A stretch of 64,000 nt of DNA from Streptomyces noursei (GTDB taxonomy: Bacteria; Actinomycetota; Actinomycetes; Streptomycetales; Streptomycetaceae). Below are positions 7,204-15,680 of the stretch, piece after piece. The position numbers and the translations under genes were made by a program. The stretch's first letter is position 1, and every line of letters starts with the position of its first letter. The DNA lies in the NCBI RefSeq assembly GCF_016917755.1, contig NZ_CP070326.1:6076001-6140000 (forward strand), given 5' to 3'. Below the pieces are notes generated by a model, which was not told the DNA's origin, made no database searches, and worked only from the letters and a program-made list of their open reading frames with translations.

Positions 7204-8337
7204 CTAGTCCTGTGCGCGGAAGTTCGCCGAGGTGCCGCCGAGCTGTTCCCAGCCCGCGATGGCCAGGGCGCGGTACGCGGCGTACTCGGCGGCCGGGCTG
7301 CGTCCGTAGGACCAGGGGACGGCGCCCACGTGGCCGTCGACGAGGCGGAGCTGCTCCATCGCCTCGGCGTAGCGTTCCGCGCGGACCAGGAACCAGACCA
7401 GCAGGTGGCGGACGTGCGGTGCCATGGGGTGGTCGGCCGGGGCCTCCCGGAGGGCGAAGTGGGCGCCCTCTATGGCGCGTTCGACGACCGCGCTCTGGAA
7501 GAGGCTGCGGACCATGTTGGCCTCGGGGAGGTGCTCGTAGACCGCGAACAGCGGGAGGGCCGGCAGCAGGCTCTTCGCCGGGGCCTCGGCGGCGGCGCGC
7601 GCGGCGAACTCCTCGGCCTGCTCACGGGAGCCGTGCCACTTCTCCGACCAGTACGAGAGCGCCGCCAGATGCGCGCCCATGTGGTGCGGCGCCCGCTGGC
7701 GGACCTTGTTCCAGAGCTCTTCGTAGTCCGCGGGGCGCTCGCCCAGGCCGCGGGCGACGGCCAGCTCTGTGATGTACGGGATCGGGCTGCCGGGGGCCAG
7801 CAGCGCCGCATCCCGGCAGACCGTGCGGGCCTCCTCCAGGATCATCCGGAAGTCCTGCGAGCCGGGGTCGCGCAGGGCCTGGACGACCAGGAACTGGGCG
7901 TGCGTCTGGGCGCCGCCGGGGTCCTTGGGGGCCTCGGCGCGCCAGGTGCGCAGCCAGATGCCGCCGGTCCGCACGCCGCCGGGGGCCGCGGTCGCCGGCG
8001 GCGTGTCCGCGAGCTCGAACGCGGCCGCGCCGGCCAGCGTCTGCACCCGCTGCCAGCGCAGCTCCCAGTCCTCACCGGTGGACCGCAGCAGTTCGGCGGC
8101 CGGGCGCCAGTCGCGCGTCCGACGCATCTCGGCGAGCGCCTCGGTCAGCTGCTCGTCGGGGCCGGGCAGCCGCACGTCGAGCTGCTCCAGGGGCACGAAG
8201 CCGTAGCCGGCCATCGGGTCGGCGGCCACCGCGAGGCCCCGTTCGGTGTGCTGTACGGCCTTCCGGCGCCGCATCCAGGGCAGGAAGACCAGACCGCCGA
8301 GCGCGATCGCGGCGAAGAGAAGCAGCAGAGCGTCCAT
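7204..8337 (-). CDS. Membrane-anchored helical-repeat protein, function unknown
   Basis: A 377-residue protein starting with an uncleaved membrane anchor (LLLLFAAIALGGLVFLPW at about residues 4-21) followed by RRRK, which should leave the remainder in the cytoplasm. The body is alpha-helical, rich in Ala, Leu, Arg and Trp (ELRWQRVQTLAGAAAFELA, ARGLGERPADYEELWNKVRQR, YAEAMEQLRLVDGHVG), and looks like degenerate TPR-type repeats. Proteins like this occur in many Streptomyces as uncharacterised conserved proteins. It is divergent from the cystathionine gamma-synthase gene. No catalytic motif is seen. Confidence 0.75.
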   Translation of the reverse strand: MDALLLLFAAIALGGLVFLPWMRRRKAVQHTERGLAVAADPMAGYGFVPLEQLDVRLPGPDEQLTEALAEMRRTRDWRPAAELLRSTGEDWELRWQRVQTLAGAAAFELADTPPATAAPGGVRTGGIWLRTWRAEAPKDPGGAQTHAQFLVVQALRDPGSQDFRMILEEARTVCRDAALLAPGSPIPYITELAVARGLGERPADYEELWNKVRQRAPHHMGAHLAALSYWSEKWHGSREQAEEFAARAAAEAPAKSLLPALPLFAVYEHLPEANMVRSLFQSAVVERAIEGAHFALREAPADHPMAPHVRHLLVWFLVRAERYAEAMEQLRLVDGHVGAVPWSYGRSPAAEYAAYRALAIAGWEQLGGTSANFRAQD

Positions 8338-8536
8338 GTCGTGTGTCCTGGTCGGAGGGGCAGGGCGGCGGGTGGGAGGGGTCCGGCGGGCGGTGGTGCG
8401 GCGGTGGCCCGCGGTGCGGGCCGAGGCCCCGGCGCCGGTCGCGGTGCGGTCTCCCGTTCTCTCTTATGTATCCACTATCGAGCGAACGGATAAGTTCCGG
8501 AAAGTTCAGCCGCGCGGCCGACTACCCTCGGCAGGC

Positions 8537-9697
8537 ATGAGCGAACAGCGCGACAAGCGCCACCAGCACTTCGAAACCCTTGCCATCCACGCAGGTCAGG
8601 AGCCTGACCAGGCCACCGGCGCGGTGGTACCGCCCATCTACCAGGTGTCCACGTACAAGCAGGACGGCGTGGGCGGGCTCCGCGGCGGCTACGAGTACAG
8701 CCGCAGCGCCAACCCGACCCGCACCGCCCTGGAGGAGAACCTCGCCGCCCTTGACGGCGGACGCCGCGGCCTGGCCTTCGCCTCCGGCCTCGCCGCCGAG
8801 GACTGCCTGCTGCGCACCCTGCTCGCGCCGGGTGACCACGTCGTGATCCCCAATGACGCCTACGGCGGCACGTTCCGCCTGTTCGCGAAGGTCGTCGAGC
8901 GGTGGGGCGTGGAGTGGTCGGTGGCCGACACCTCCGACCCGCAGGCCGTGCGGGACGCGCTGCGGCCCCGTACGAAGGTGATCTGGGTGGAGACGCCCAG
9001 CAACCCGCTGCTCGGCATCAGCGACATCGCGGCGCTCGCCGGCGTGGCCCGGGACGCCGGGGCCCGCCTGGTGGTCGACAACACCTTCGCCAGCCCCTAC
9101 CTCCAGCAGCCGCTCGCCCTCGGGGCCGACGTGGTGGTCTACTCCACCACCAAGTACATGGGCGGTCACTCGGACGTGGTCGGCGGCGCGCTGGTCGTGA
9201 ACGACGACACCCTGGGTGAGGAACTGGCGTACCACCAGAACGCGATGGGCGCGATCGCCGGCCCCTTCGACGCCTGGCTGGTGATGCGCGGCATCAAGAC
9301 GCTGGCCGTCCGGATGGACCGGCACAGCGCCAACGCGGCACGCGTCGCCGAGCTGCTGACCTCCCACAAGAAGGTCACTCGGGTCTACTACCCGGGGCTG
9401 TCCGAGCACCCCGGCCACGAGGTCGCCGCCAAGCAGATGCGGTCCTTCGGGGGCATGGTGTCGTTCCAGGTGGCGGGCGGCGAGGAGGCGGCGGTGGAGG
9501 TCTGCAACCGCGCCAAGCTGTTCACCCTCGGGGAGTCGCTGGGCGGCGTGGAGTCGCTGATCGAGCACCCGGGGCGGATGACGCACGCCTCGACGGCCGG
9601 TTCGGCGCTGGAGGTCCCCGCGGACCTGGTGCGCCTCTCGGTGGGCATCGAGTCCGCCGACGACCTGCTGGCCGACCTCACGCAGGCGCTGGGCTGA
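8537..9697 (+). CDS. metB: Cystathionine gamma-synthase / gamma-lyase family enzyme
   Basis: A 386-residue PLP enzyme of the Cys/Met metabolism family. Visible features are FETLAIHAGQEPD near the start, PPIYQVSTY, YEYSRSANPTRTALE, the phosphate-binding FASGLAAED, VVDNTFASPYLQQPL, and YSTTKYMGGHSD with K206 as the PLP lysine; the end reads GGVESLIEHPGRMTHAS and VRLSVGIES. It joins O-activated homoserine and cysteine into cystathionine or works in the reverse direction; the two activities cannot be told apart by sequence alone. The ATG at 8537 follows a weak CGGCAGGC site. The 199 bp upstream are shared with the divergent membrane protein gene and include an AT-rich segment (8461-8500) where the promoter probably lies. 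Confidence 0.9.
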   Translation: MSEQRDKRHQHFETLAIHAGQEPDQATGAVVPPIYQVSTYKQDGVGGLRGGYEYSRSANPTRTALEENLAALDGGRRGLAFASGLAAEDCLLRTLLAPGDHVVIPNDAYGGTFRLFAKVVERWGVEWSVADTSDPQAVRDALRPRTKVIWVETPSNPLLGISDIAALAGVARDAGARLVVDNTFASPYLQQPLALGADVVVYSTTKYMGGHSDVVGGALVVNDDTLGEELAYHQNAMGAIAGPFDAWLVMRGIKTLAVRMDRHSANAARVAELLTSHKKVTRVYYPGLSEHPGHEVAAKQMRSFGGMVSFQVAGGEEAAVEVCNRAKLFTLGESLGGVESLIEHPGRMTHASTAGSALEVPADLVRLSVGIESADDLLADLTQALG

Positions 9698-10010
9698 TCC
9701 GTCCTTCCGCCGCCCGGGCCGCCTTCGTGCCGGGGCGGTCCGGGGCATCCCGGGCCGGTCGGTCACGCCGGGCTGGTCCGCCGCTCCGCCCGTTCGCGGG
9801 TGGCCGGCTCCGGCCCGGTCCTCGGCGGCCGGCTGCCCGGCGTTCGGCCTCCGGTCCGCTCGCCACCGCTTCACCACCCCTCTACGGGCGGGGTGGCGCG
9901 ATCCGGTGGCGGGTGGCGGATGGCGGGCGCTGGGGCTGGGCAACTCCCGCCTGGATGTGGGGGGTTAGCGGTGACCCGCCCGCGGATCGCCCCCCCCCGC
10001 ACGCAGACGC

Positions 10011-10080
10011 ACCGTCAGGTGCCCGTCGGTTGGCGTCCGTCGGTTGACGTCCGTCGGGTGGTGCCCGCCGGATGACCGCC
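10011..10080. repeat. Five degenerate 14-bp tandem units
   Basis: In the ~410-bp gap between two converging genes, consecutive 14-mers such as gtcggttggcgtcc (10025), gtcggttgacgtcc (10039), gtcgggtggtgccc (10053) and gccggatgaccgcc (10067), preceded by accgtcaggtgccc (10011), form a decaying tandem array. The rest of the gap (9698-10010) is GC-rich with a run of eight or more C near 9991 and no gene that I recognise. Confidence 0.5.
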
Positions 10081-10108
10081 GGGTCGCCGTCGGATCCGGC
10101 CGGACCCG

Positions 10109-10591
10109 TCAGGACGGTGCGGGCCCGCCCGGTGCCAGTGCGGTGATCTCGGCGAGCGAGGTGTTGAAGCGCGTCAGGAGCGCGGTGAACGCGTTGCGCT
10201 CCTCGTCGGTCCACTTCTCCGTCACCATCGCCATCAGCGCCCGCCGCGAGGCCCGGACCTCGTCCAGCCGGGCGTGACCGCGCTCGGACAGTTCGAGGAC
10301 CACGGCGCGGCCGTCCTCGGGGTGGGTGGCGCGGTCGACCAGGCCGGCGTCTACCAGGGGCGCGACCTGCCGGGTGACGGTGGAGGAGTCGATCCCCATC
10401 CCGCAGGCCAGGGCCTTGACGCCCATCGGGCCTTCCTGGTCCAGGCGGTTGAGGAGCAGATAGGCGGCGCGGTCCATGGAGTTGCGCGCCTGCCCGACGC
10501 CGCCGAGCCGGCTCTGTTCGGCGCGGCGTGCGAAGACGGCCACTTGGTGCTGCAGCGCGTCGAGAAGAGCAGTGTCGGAGTGGGTCGACAT
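10109..10591 (-). CDS. MarR family transcriptional regulator
   Basis: A 160-residue winged-helix regulator. The helix-turn-helix and wing are clear: GPMGVKALACGMGIDSSTVTRQVAPLVDAGLVDR followed by HPEDGRAVVLELSERG, flanked by the dimerisation helices QHQVAVFARRAEQ and KWTDEERNAFTALLTRFNTSLAEI. I use the ATG at 10591 (MSTHSD), which matches the usual start of such proteins; in-frame ATGs at 10609, 10627 and 10639 cannot be excluded because none has a strong ribosome site. It is divergent from the threonine ammonia-lyase gene, with 204 bp between the starts. Target and ligand are unknown; MarR proteins usually control a neighbouring gene and respond to a small aromatic or oxidant. Confidence 0.85.
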   Translation of the reverse strand: MSTHSDTALLDALQHQVAVFARRAEQSRLGGVGQARNSMDRAAYLLLNRLDQEGPMGVKALACGMGIDSSTVTRQVAPLVDAGLVDRATHPEDGRAVVLELSERGHARLDEVRASRRALMAMVTEKWTDEERNAFTALLTRFNTSLAEITALAPGGPAPS

Positions 10592-10795
10592 GTCCGAAGG
10601 GGTGGGCATGGTCGGGGCTCGCTTCATGGAAGTGGGCATGGATGGGAAGACAGGGTACGCGGCCCCGGCGCGGGCCGTACCGGCGCAGGCGCGTACGGCC
10701 CGCGCCGGGGCCGGCGAAGCGGCCCTCCGGGCCCGCAGGTGTCCGCCATCCGGCCGGAAACGTCCCGCGGGTGGCCGAACTGCGAGACTGGCGGC

Positions 10796-12070
10796 ATGGC
10801 CGACCACACGCCGCGTACGCCGCACCAGCCCGCCGGCTCCGGGGCCGCCGCACCGGCGGCACTTGCCGGGATCACGGTCGACGACGTGCGCGCGGCACAG
10901 AAGCTGCTCTCCGGGGTGTCCCGGGCCACCGCCATGGAGGGCAGCCGCTATCTGTCGGAGCTGGTGGGCGCCCCCGTCCACCTGAAGTGCGAGAACCTCC
11001 AGCGCACCGGATCGTTCAAGATCCGCGGCGCGTATGTGCGGATCGCCGGACTCTCGGCGGAGGAACGATCCGCCGGAGTGGTGGCGGCGAGCGCCGGCAA
11101 CCACGCGCAGGGTGTGGCCCTCGCGGCGTCCCTGCTGGGGGTGGCCTCGACGGTCTTCATGCCGGTCGGCGCCCCGTTGCCGAAGGTCGCCGCGACCCGC
11201 GAGTACGGAGCCGAGGTCCGGCTGCACGGGCAGGTCGTGGACGAGACGCTGGCCGCCGCAGAGGAGTACGCGCGGCGGACCGGTGCGGTCTTCATCCACC
11301 CCTTCGACCACCGCGACATCATCGCGGGCCAGGGCACGGTCGGGCTGGAGATCCTCGAACAGTGCCCGGAGGTGCGCACCGTCGTCGTGGGGATGGGCGG
11401 TGGCGGGCTGGCAGCCGGCATCTCCCTCGCGGTCAAGGCGCTGCGGCCGGATGTGCGGGTGGTCGGGGTGCAGGCGGCGGCCGCGGCCTGTTATCCGCCG
11501 TCGCTGGCGGTGGGGCGCCCGGTGGCGATCGAGCCGCTGGCCACGATGGCGGACGGGATCAAGGTGGGGCGGCCCGGCGACGTGCCGTTCGGCATCGTGC
11601 GCGAGCTGGTGGACGAGGTCGTCACGGTCACCGAGAACGCGCTGTCCAGCGCCCTGCTGCTGTGCCTGGAGCGGGCGAAGTTGGTGGTGGAGCCGGCAGG
11701 CGGGAGCCCGGTCGCGGCGCTGCTGTCCTCGCCCGGCTCCTTCGAGGGGCCGGTCGTCGCGGTGCTCTCCGGCGGCAACGTGGATCCGCTCCTGCTGCAA
11801 CGGGTCCTCCGCCACGGCATGGTCGCGGCCGGCCGCTACCTCTCCTTCCGGGTCCGCCTCACCGACCGCCCGGGGGCACTTGCCAATCTTCTCGGCGTCC
11901 TCACGGTGGCGGACGCCAACGTCCTCGACGTCGGACACGTCCGCATCGACCCCCGGCTCGGGCTCACCGAGGTCGAGGTCGAGCTCCATCTGGAGACCAA
12001 GGGGCCCGAGCACTGTGCCGAGGTGACCACGGCGCTGCGCGAGGCGGGGTACGACGTGCTCGCGGTCTGA
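10796..12070 (+). CDS. ilvA: Threonine ammonia-lyase (biosynthetic/catabolic type)
   Basis: A 424-residue PLP enzyme of fold type II. The PLP lysine lies in TGSFKIRGA (K75), the substrate loop is ASAGNHAQG, and the phosphate-binding loop is GMGGGGLAAG; LSGGNVDP near residue 330 is also conserved. A C-terminal ACT-like domain follows (SFRVRLTDRPGALANLLGVL to the end), typical of the short, single-ACT form that makes 2-oxobutanoate and ammonia from threonine. The product feeds isoleucine synthesis and, through propionyl-CoA, methylmalonyl-CoA, which the PKS to the right uses heavily; that link is metabolic, not shown by gene order. The start ATG at 10796 follows GCGAGACTGGCGGC. Confidence 0.92.
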   Translation: MADHTPRTPHQPAGSGAAAPAALAGITVDDVRAAQKLLSGVSRATAMEGSRYLSELVGAPVHLKCENLQRTGSFKIRGAYVRIAGLSAEERSAGVVAASAGNHAQGVALAASLLGVASTVFMPVGAPLPKVAATREYGAEVRLHGQVVDETLAAAEEYARRTGAVFIHPFDHRDIIAGQGTVGLEILEQCPEVRTVVVGMGGGGLAAGISLAVKALRPDVRVVGVQAAAAACYPPSLAVGRPVAIEPLATMADGIKVGRPGDVPFGIVRELVDEVVTVTENALSSALLLCLERAKLVVEPAGGSPVAALLSSPGSFEGPVVAVLSGGNVDPLLLQRVLRHGMVAAGRYLSFRVRLTDRPGALANLLGVLTVADANVLDVGHVRIDPRLGLTEVEVELHLETKGPEHCAEVTTALREAGYDVLAV

Positions 12071-12132
12071 GCCACGGGCGCCCGGCCGCTCCCGCCGGAT
12101 CCGGGCGCCGCAGGCGCATCATCTCTCTTTGT

Positions 12133-12150
12133 AACGCGATGTATCGCGTT
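12133..12150. promoter_or_regulatory. Perfect 18-bp palindrome, likely operator
   Basis: AACGCGATGTATCGCGTT is an 8-bp perfect inverted repeat around a 2-bp centre. It lies in the only AT-richer patch between threonine ammonia-lyase and the ABC genes, with TAGAGT (a plausible -10 box) at 12157-12162, so a bound repressor would cover the promoter of the exporter operon. Its style fits TetR- or PadR-type sites. No such regulator gene is adjacent in the window apart from the more distant MarR gene. The 236 bp from the palindrome to the ABC start hold no gene. Confidence 0.55.
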
Positions 12151-12386
12151 CGGGAGTAGAGTGTCGGCGCGGACGCGGGGGTGCCGCGCCACGGCCAGGG
12201 CGCCCCGCCGCGGACGAGCGCCCGGAGGCGCGCGCCCGGACCATGCGCCCCCCGGATGCACCCCGCTCCACCGATCGTCCGGGATCTTCCGAAAACCGGG
12301 CTGCGAACGCCGCAAAAACGTACTATTCGGCTTATCCGTCGTATCCGACCTGGAACCCACCGACTCCATGCCATGGGGGTAGCCAC

Positions 12387-13424
12387 ATGCCAGGCGCCAT
12401 TTATGCCGAAGGTCTGGTGAAGACCTTCGGCGAGGTGAGGGCACTGGACGGCGTCGATCTCGACGTTCCCGAAGGAACCGTCCTCGGAATGCTCGGCCCG
12501 AACGGTGCCGGCAAAACCACCGCCGTGCGGGTCCTGACGACCCTGCTCCGACCCGACCGGGGCACGGCGCGGGTCGCCGGCATCGATGTCCTCGCGCACC
12601 CCGACGCGGTGCGCCGCTCCATCGGCCTGTCCGGTCAATTCGCCGCCGTCGACGAGTACTTGACCGGCCGGGAGAACCTCGTGATGGTCGGCCGGCTCTA
12701 CCAGATGGGCGGGCGCGCGGCCAAGCGCCGGGCCGAGGAACTGCTGGAGCGGTTCAACCTCGGCGACGCCGCCGACCGCACCGCCAAGACCTACTCCGGC
12801 GGGATGCGCCGCCGGCTCGACCTCGCCGCCGCCCTGGTCGTCAGCCCGCCCGTGATGTTCATGGACGAGCCGACCACCGGCCTGGACCCGCGCAACCGCC
12901 AGGCACTCTGGGACGTCATCCAGGAACTGGTCGCCGGCGGCACCACCCTGCTGCTCACCACCCAGTACCTGGAGGAGGCCGACCGGCTCGCGCACGACAT
13001 CTGCGTCGTGGACCACGGCAAGGTCATCGCCCGCGGCACCTCCGACCAGCTCAAGGCCCGCACCGGCGGCGAGCGGATCGAGGTGGTGGTGCACGCCGCC
13101 GACCACCTCACCGTGGCGGAAGGGGTGTTGCGCGCGGTCGCCAAGGGGGAGGGTGCGGTCGATCCGCACACCCGGAGGCTCACGTTCCCGGTGGCCGGCG
13201 GCGCCAAGCTGCTCGCCGAGGTCATCCGCGAACTGGACACTCGCGGGGTGGAGATCGACGACATCGGGCTGCGCCGCCCGACCCTCGACGACGTCTTCAT
13301 CGCGCTGACCGGGCACGCCGCCGAGGTGGCGGAGAACGGCGACGGCACGGGGAACGGGAACGGCACGGGAGGCGCGCGCGGCAACCGGGCCGGCGCGGCC
13401 ACGACGAAGGAGGGTGTGCGATGA
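12387..13424 (+). CDS. ABC transporter ATP-binding protein, DrrA type
   Basis: A 345-residue nucleotide-binding subunit. Walker A is GPNGAGKTT (residues 37-45), the signature motif YSGGMRRRL, Walker B VMFMDEPTTGLD, and the switch region LLTTQYLEEAD; the C-terminal extension (GVEIDDIGLRRPTLDDVFIALTGH) is the DrrA-specific part that assembles with its membrane partner. It powers export of hydrophobic drugs or metabolites. The tail has a low-complexity run ENGDGTGNGNGTGG. The ATG at 12387 follows GGGGGTAG. Its stop overlaps the permease start (ATGA). Although a macrolide cluster begins 8 kb away, housekeeping genes lie between, so a role in macrolide export is only possible. Confidence 0.92.
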   Translation: MPGAIYAEGLVKTFGEVRALDGVDLDVPEGTVLGMLGPNGAGKTTAVRVLTTLLRPDRGTARVAGIDVLAHPDAVRRSIGLSGQFAAVDEYLTGRENLVMVGRLYQMGGRAAKRRAEELLERFNLGDAADRTAKTYSGGMRRRLDLAAALVVSPPVMFMDEPTTGLDPRNRQALWDVIQELVAGGTTLLLTTQYLEEADRLAHDICVVDHGKVIARGTSDQLKARTGGERIEVVVHAADHLTVAEGVLRAVAKGEGAVDPHTRRLTFPVAGGAKLLAEVIRELDTRGVEIDDIGLRRPTLDDVFIALTGHAAEVAENGDGTGNGNGTGGARGNRAGAATTKEGVR

Positions 13425-14299
13425 GTGCGGTCGGTCACGCGGCCGATGAGGCCCCCACCCGGACCCCGCGGTCGCGCGGCGGCCTCACGCGGTCCGTGCG
13501 CGACTCCCTGGTGGTCGCCCAGCGCAATCTGATCCGGATGCTGCGCATCCCCGAGGTCGTGATCTTCGGACTGATCCAACCGATCATGTTCGTGGTGCTG
13601 TTCACCTATGTCTTCGGCGGATCCATCGCCCTCCCCGGTGCCCAGGCCGGCGACACCCAGGCGTACCGGGAGTTCCTGATGGCCGGGATCTTCGCGCAGA
13701 CCGTCACGTTCGCCACCGCCGGTGCCGGCGCGGGCATCGCGGACGACATGCACAAGGGGCTGATCGACCGGTTCCGCTCGCTGCCGATGTCCCGCGGTGC
13801 GGTGCTCACCGGCCGGACCCTCGCCGACCTGGTGCAGACCGCGCTGACCCTGGTGGTGCTGGCGGTGGTCGCGCTGCTGATCGGCTGGCGCAGTCACGAG
13901 AACCCGGCGAGCGTGCTGGCCGGCTTCGCGCTGCTGCTCCTGCTCGGCTACGCCTTCTCCTGGATCGGCGCGCTCATCGGCCTCTCGGTCCGCACGCCCG
14001 AGGCCGCCACCTCCGGCGGGCTGATCTGGCTCTTCCCGCTGACGTTCATCTCCAACGCCTTCGTACCGGTCAACGGCATGCCGGCGGTCCTCCAGCACAT
14101 CGCGGAGTGGAACCCGTTCAGTGCCACGGTCGCCGGCGCCCGGCAGCTGTTCGGCAACACCATCGACAGCGTGCCCCGGTCGGTGACCGGTGCCTGGCCG
14201 ATGGAGCACCCGGTGCTGGCCTCGGTGATCTGGTCCGTCCTGATCATCGCGGTCTTCCGCACACTGGCGGTCCGCAAGTACCGCTCGGCGACCGCCTGA
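13421..14299 (+). CDS. ABC transporter permease, DrrB type (ABC-2)
   Basis: A 292-residue membrane protein of the ABC-2 family with about six transmembrane helices: PEVVIFGLIQPIMFVVLFTYVFGG, EFLMAGIFAQTVTFATAGAG, TALTLVVLAVVALLIGW, ASVLAGFALLLLLGYAFSWIGALIGLSV, GGLIWLFPLTFISNAF and the last one near VLASVIWSVLIIAVF. The cytoplasmic loop GLIDRFRSLPMSRGAVLTGRTLAD is the typical coupling segment. It starts with the ATG that overlaps the ATP-binding subunit's stop, so the two are made together. It forms the channel half of a DrrAB-like exporter. Confidence 0.92.
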   Translation: MSAVGHAADEAPTRTPRSRGGLTRSVRDSLVVAQRNLIRMLRIPEVVIFGLIQPIMFVVLFTYVFGGSIALPGAQAGDTQAYREFLMAGIFAQTVTFATAGAGAGIADDMHKGLIDRFRSLPMSRGAVLTGRTLADLVQTALTLVVLAVVALLIGWRSHENPASVLAGFALLLLLGYAFSWIGALIGLSVRTPEAATSGGLIWLFPLTFISNAFVPVNGMPAVLQHIAEWNPFSATVAGARQLFGNTIDSVPRSVTGAWPMEHPVLASVIWSVLIIAVFRTLAVRKYRSATA

Positions 14300-14324
14300 G
14301 GTCCCCGGCGGCCCGCCCGCACAC

Positions 14325-14365
14325 GCGGAAGCGGCCCGGAGCCGTGTGCTCCGGGCCGCTTCCGC
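14325..14365. terminator. Bidirectional hairpin between converging genes
   Basis: A perfect 16-bp stem (gcggaagcggcccgga and its complement) around a 9-base loop, exactly between the permease stop (14299) and the greA stop (14394). Such long GC-rich hairpins without a T-run are typical Streptomyces terminators and work in both directions. Confidence 0.85.
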
Positions 14366-14393
14366 TGCGCTTGATCTCCGTGCGCCCCGAGGC

Positions 14394-14891
14394 TCAGCCG
14401 GTGTAGGGCTTGGCGTCGAGGATCTTCACGGACGCCTTCTTGCCGTTGGGCAGCTCGTACTCGGCGTCGGCACCGATCTTCTTGCCGTTCACGCCGGTCC
14501 CCAGGGGCGACTGCGGGGAGTAGGTCTCGATGTCCTCGCTCGCGTACTCCCGCGAGGCCAGCAGGAACTCCAGGGTGTCGTCCGGGTCCCCGTCGAACGC
14601 GATGGTGACGACCATGCCGGGAGCGACCACGCCGTTCGCCGCGGGGGCCTCGCCGACCTTCGCGCTCTCCAGCAGCTGCTTGAGCTGACGGACGCGGAGC
14701 TCCTGCTTGCCCTGCTCTTCCTTGGCCGCGTGGTACCCGGCGTTCTCCTTCAGGTCACCTTCCTCGCGGGCCGCCTGGATCTTCTCGGTGATCTCGGCGC
14801 GTGCGGGACCAGACAGGTACTCCAGCTCCTTCTTGAGCTGGTCATACGCCTCCTGGGTCAGCCAGGTGACGTTCTCACTGGTCTGGGTCAC
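14394..14891 (-). CDS. greA: Transcription elongation factor GreA
   Basis: A 165-residue protein with the N-terminal coiled coil (LTQEAYDQLKKELEYL, EITEKIQAAREEGDLKENAGYHAAKEEQGK), whose tip acidic residues (EEGDLKEN) reach into the RNA polymerase channel, and the C-terminal FKBP-like domain ending in DAEYELPNGKKASVKIL. It rescues backtracked polymerase by stimulating transcript cleavage. I choose the GTG at 14891 because AGGAG lies six to ten bases before it and the protein then starts like known actinobacterial GreA proteins; the frame is open 100 bases further upstream but without a good start. Confidence 0.95.
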   Translation of the reverse strand: MTQTSENVTWLTQEAYDQLKKELEYLSGPARAEITEKIQAAREEGDLKENAGYHAAKEEQGKQELRVRQLKQLLESAKVGEAPAANGVVAPGMVVTIAFDGDPDDTLEFLLASREYASEDIETYSPQSPLGTGVNGKKIGADAEYELPNGKKASVKILDAKPYTG

Positions 14892-15131
14892 AGGTGCTCC
14901 TCGTCGGTACTGGGGATAAATCAAACGCCCTACCAGGAAGGTTTGCGCCTTCACAGGTGGGCGAAACCACGAGCCTAACAATTCCGGCACAAAAGGGGGA
15001 AGAGGAAATTCACAGTGGTTGCACGAGAGTGCATCGCCGCTGATCAGAGACGATCGGACGGGACACGGGGGTCGGCCGTTCGAGTCACCGGGATCTTGCG
15101 GACGGTGAGTGCCGGGGGTGCGCCGCGGCGG

Positions 15132-15548
15132 TCAGCCGGTGCCGGCCGCGGAGCCCGTGCAGCCGACCAGGATGGCGTTGGTCGCCCGCTTCGTCGTCCG
15201 CACCGTGACCTCGGTGTCGACCTGTCCGGTGCGCTGGTCGATGGTCACGTCCTTGCGGCCGACCTCGGAACCGTCGGTGGCCTGTGAACGCAGCGTGCAC
15301 ACCCCGGTATCGTCCGCGCCCTTGACCACTTCGAGGTGGACCTTGACCTCATGGTCGGAGACCGCGTCCCAGGTGATGATCCGGCCGCTGAGGTCCTGCC
15401 CGGAGATGTACGAGACGCCCAGCCAGCCGACCACGCCGAGCAGCGCCACGCCGAGCACCGCCCCGATGATCTTGAGCTTGCGGTCCGCGCGCTGGTCGGC
15501 GGAACGGCCGTAGCGTCCGTCCGGGAGCCCTTCGCGCACCGCGGTCAT
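15132..15548 (-). CDS. DUF4307 single-span membrane protein
   Basis: A 138-residue protein with a short cytoplasmic head (PDGRYGRSADQRADRK), one membrane helix (LKIIGAVLGVALLGVVGWLGVSYI) and an extracytoplasmic strand-rich domain (GRIITWDAVSDHEVKVHLEV, CTLRSQATDGSEVGRKDV) that contains two cysteines likely to pair. This is the DUF4307 family, which in actinobacteria commonly sits beside mca, as it does here in divergent orientation. Function is not known. The 132-bp gap between the two starts must hold both promoters. Confidence 0.9.
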   Translation of the reverse strand: MTAVREGLPDGRYGRSADQRADRKLKIIGAVLGVALLGVVGWLGVSYISGQDLSGRIITWDAVSDHEVKVHLEVVKGADDTGVCTLRSQATDGSEVGRKDVTIDQRTGQVDTEVTVRTTKRATNAILVGCTGSAAGTG

Positions 15549-15680
15549 GATCCATCCTCCTGGTAGGGGACCGGGAAGCCATCAGACCCCTGAGGGGTCC
15601 CCGCCCCAGGGAATACAGCGCCCCCTCGCTTCGGTCACTATAGGAGGCATCTTCTCCGGCCTTTCACTGAGGATCGAGTC

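Noticed and set aside
5671..8493. A 940-codon plus-strand frame across msrA and neighbours
   Set aside because: It runs antisense to msrA and two other supported genes, with repetitive Val/Gly-rich sequence and no recognisable domain.
12133..12150. The 18-bp palindrome as a terminator of threonine ammonia-lyase
   Set aside because: A 2-base loop is too small for a stable hairpin and there is no extended GC stem; an operator fits better.
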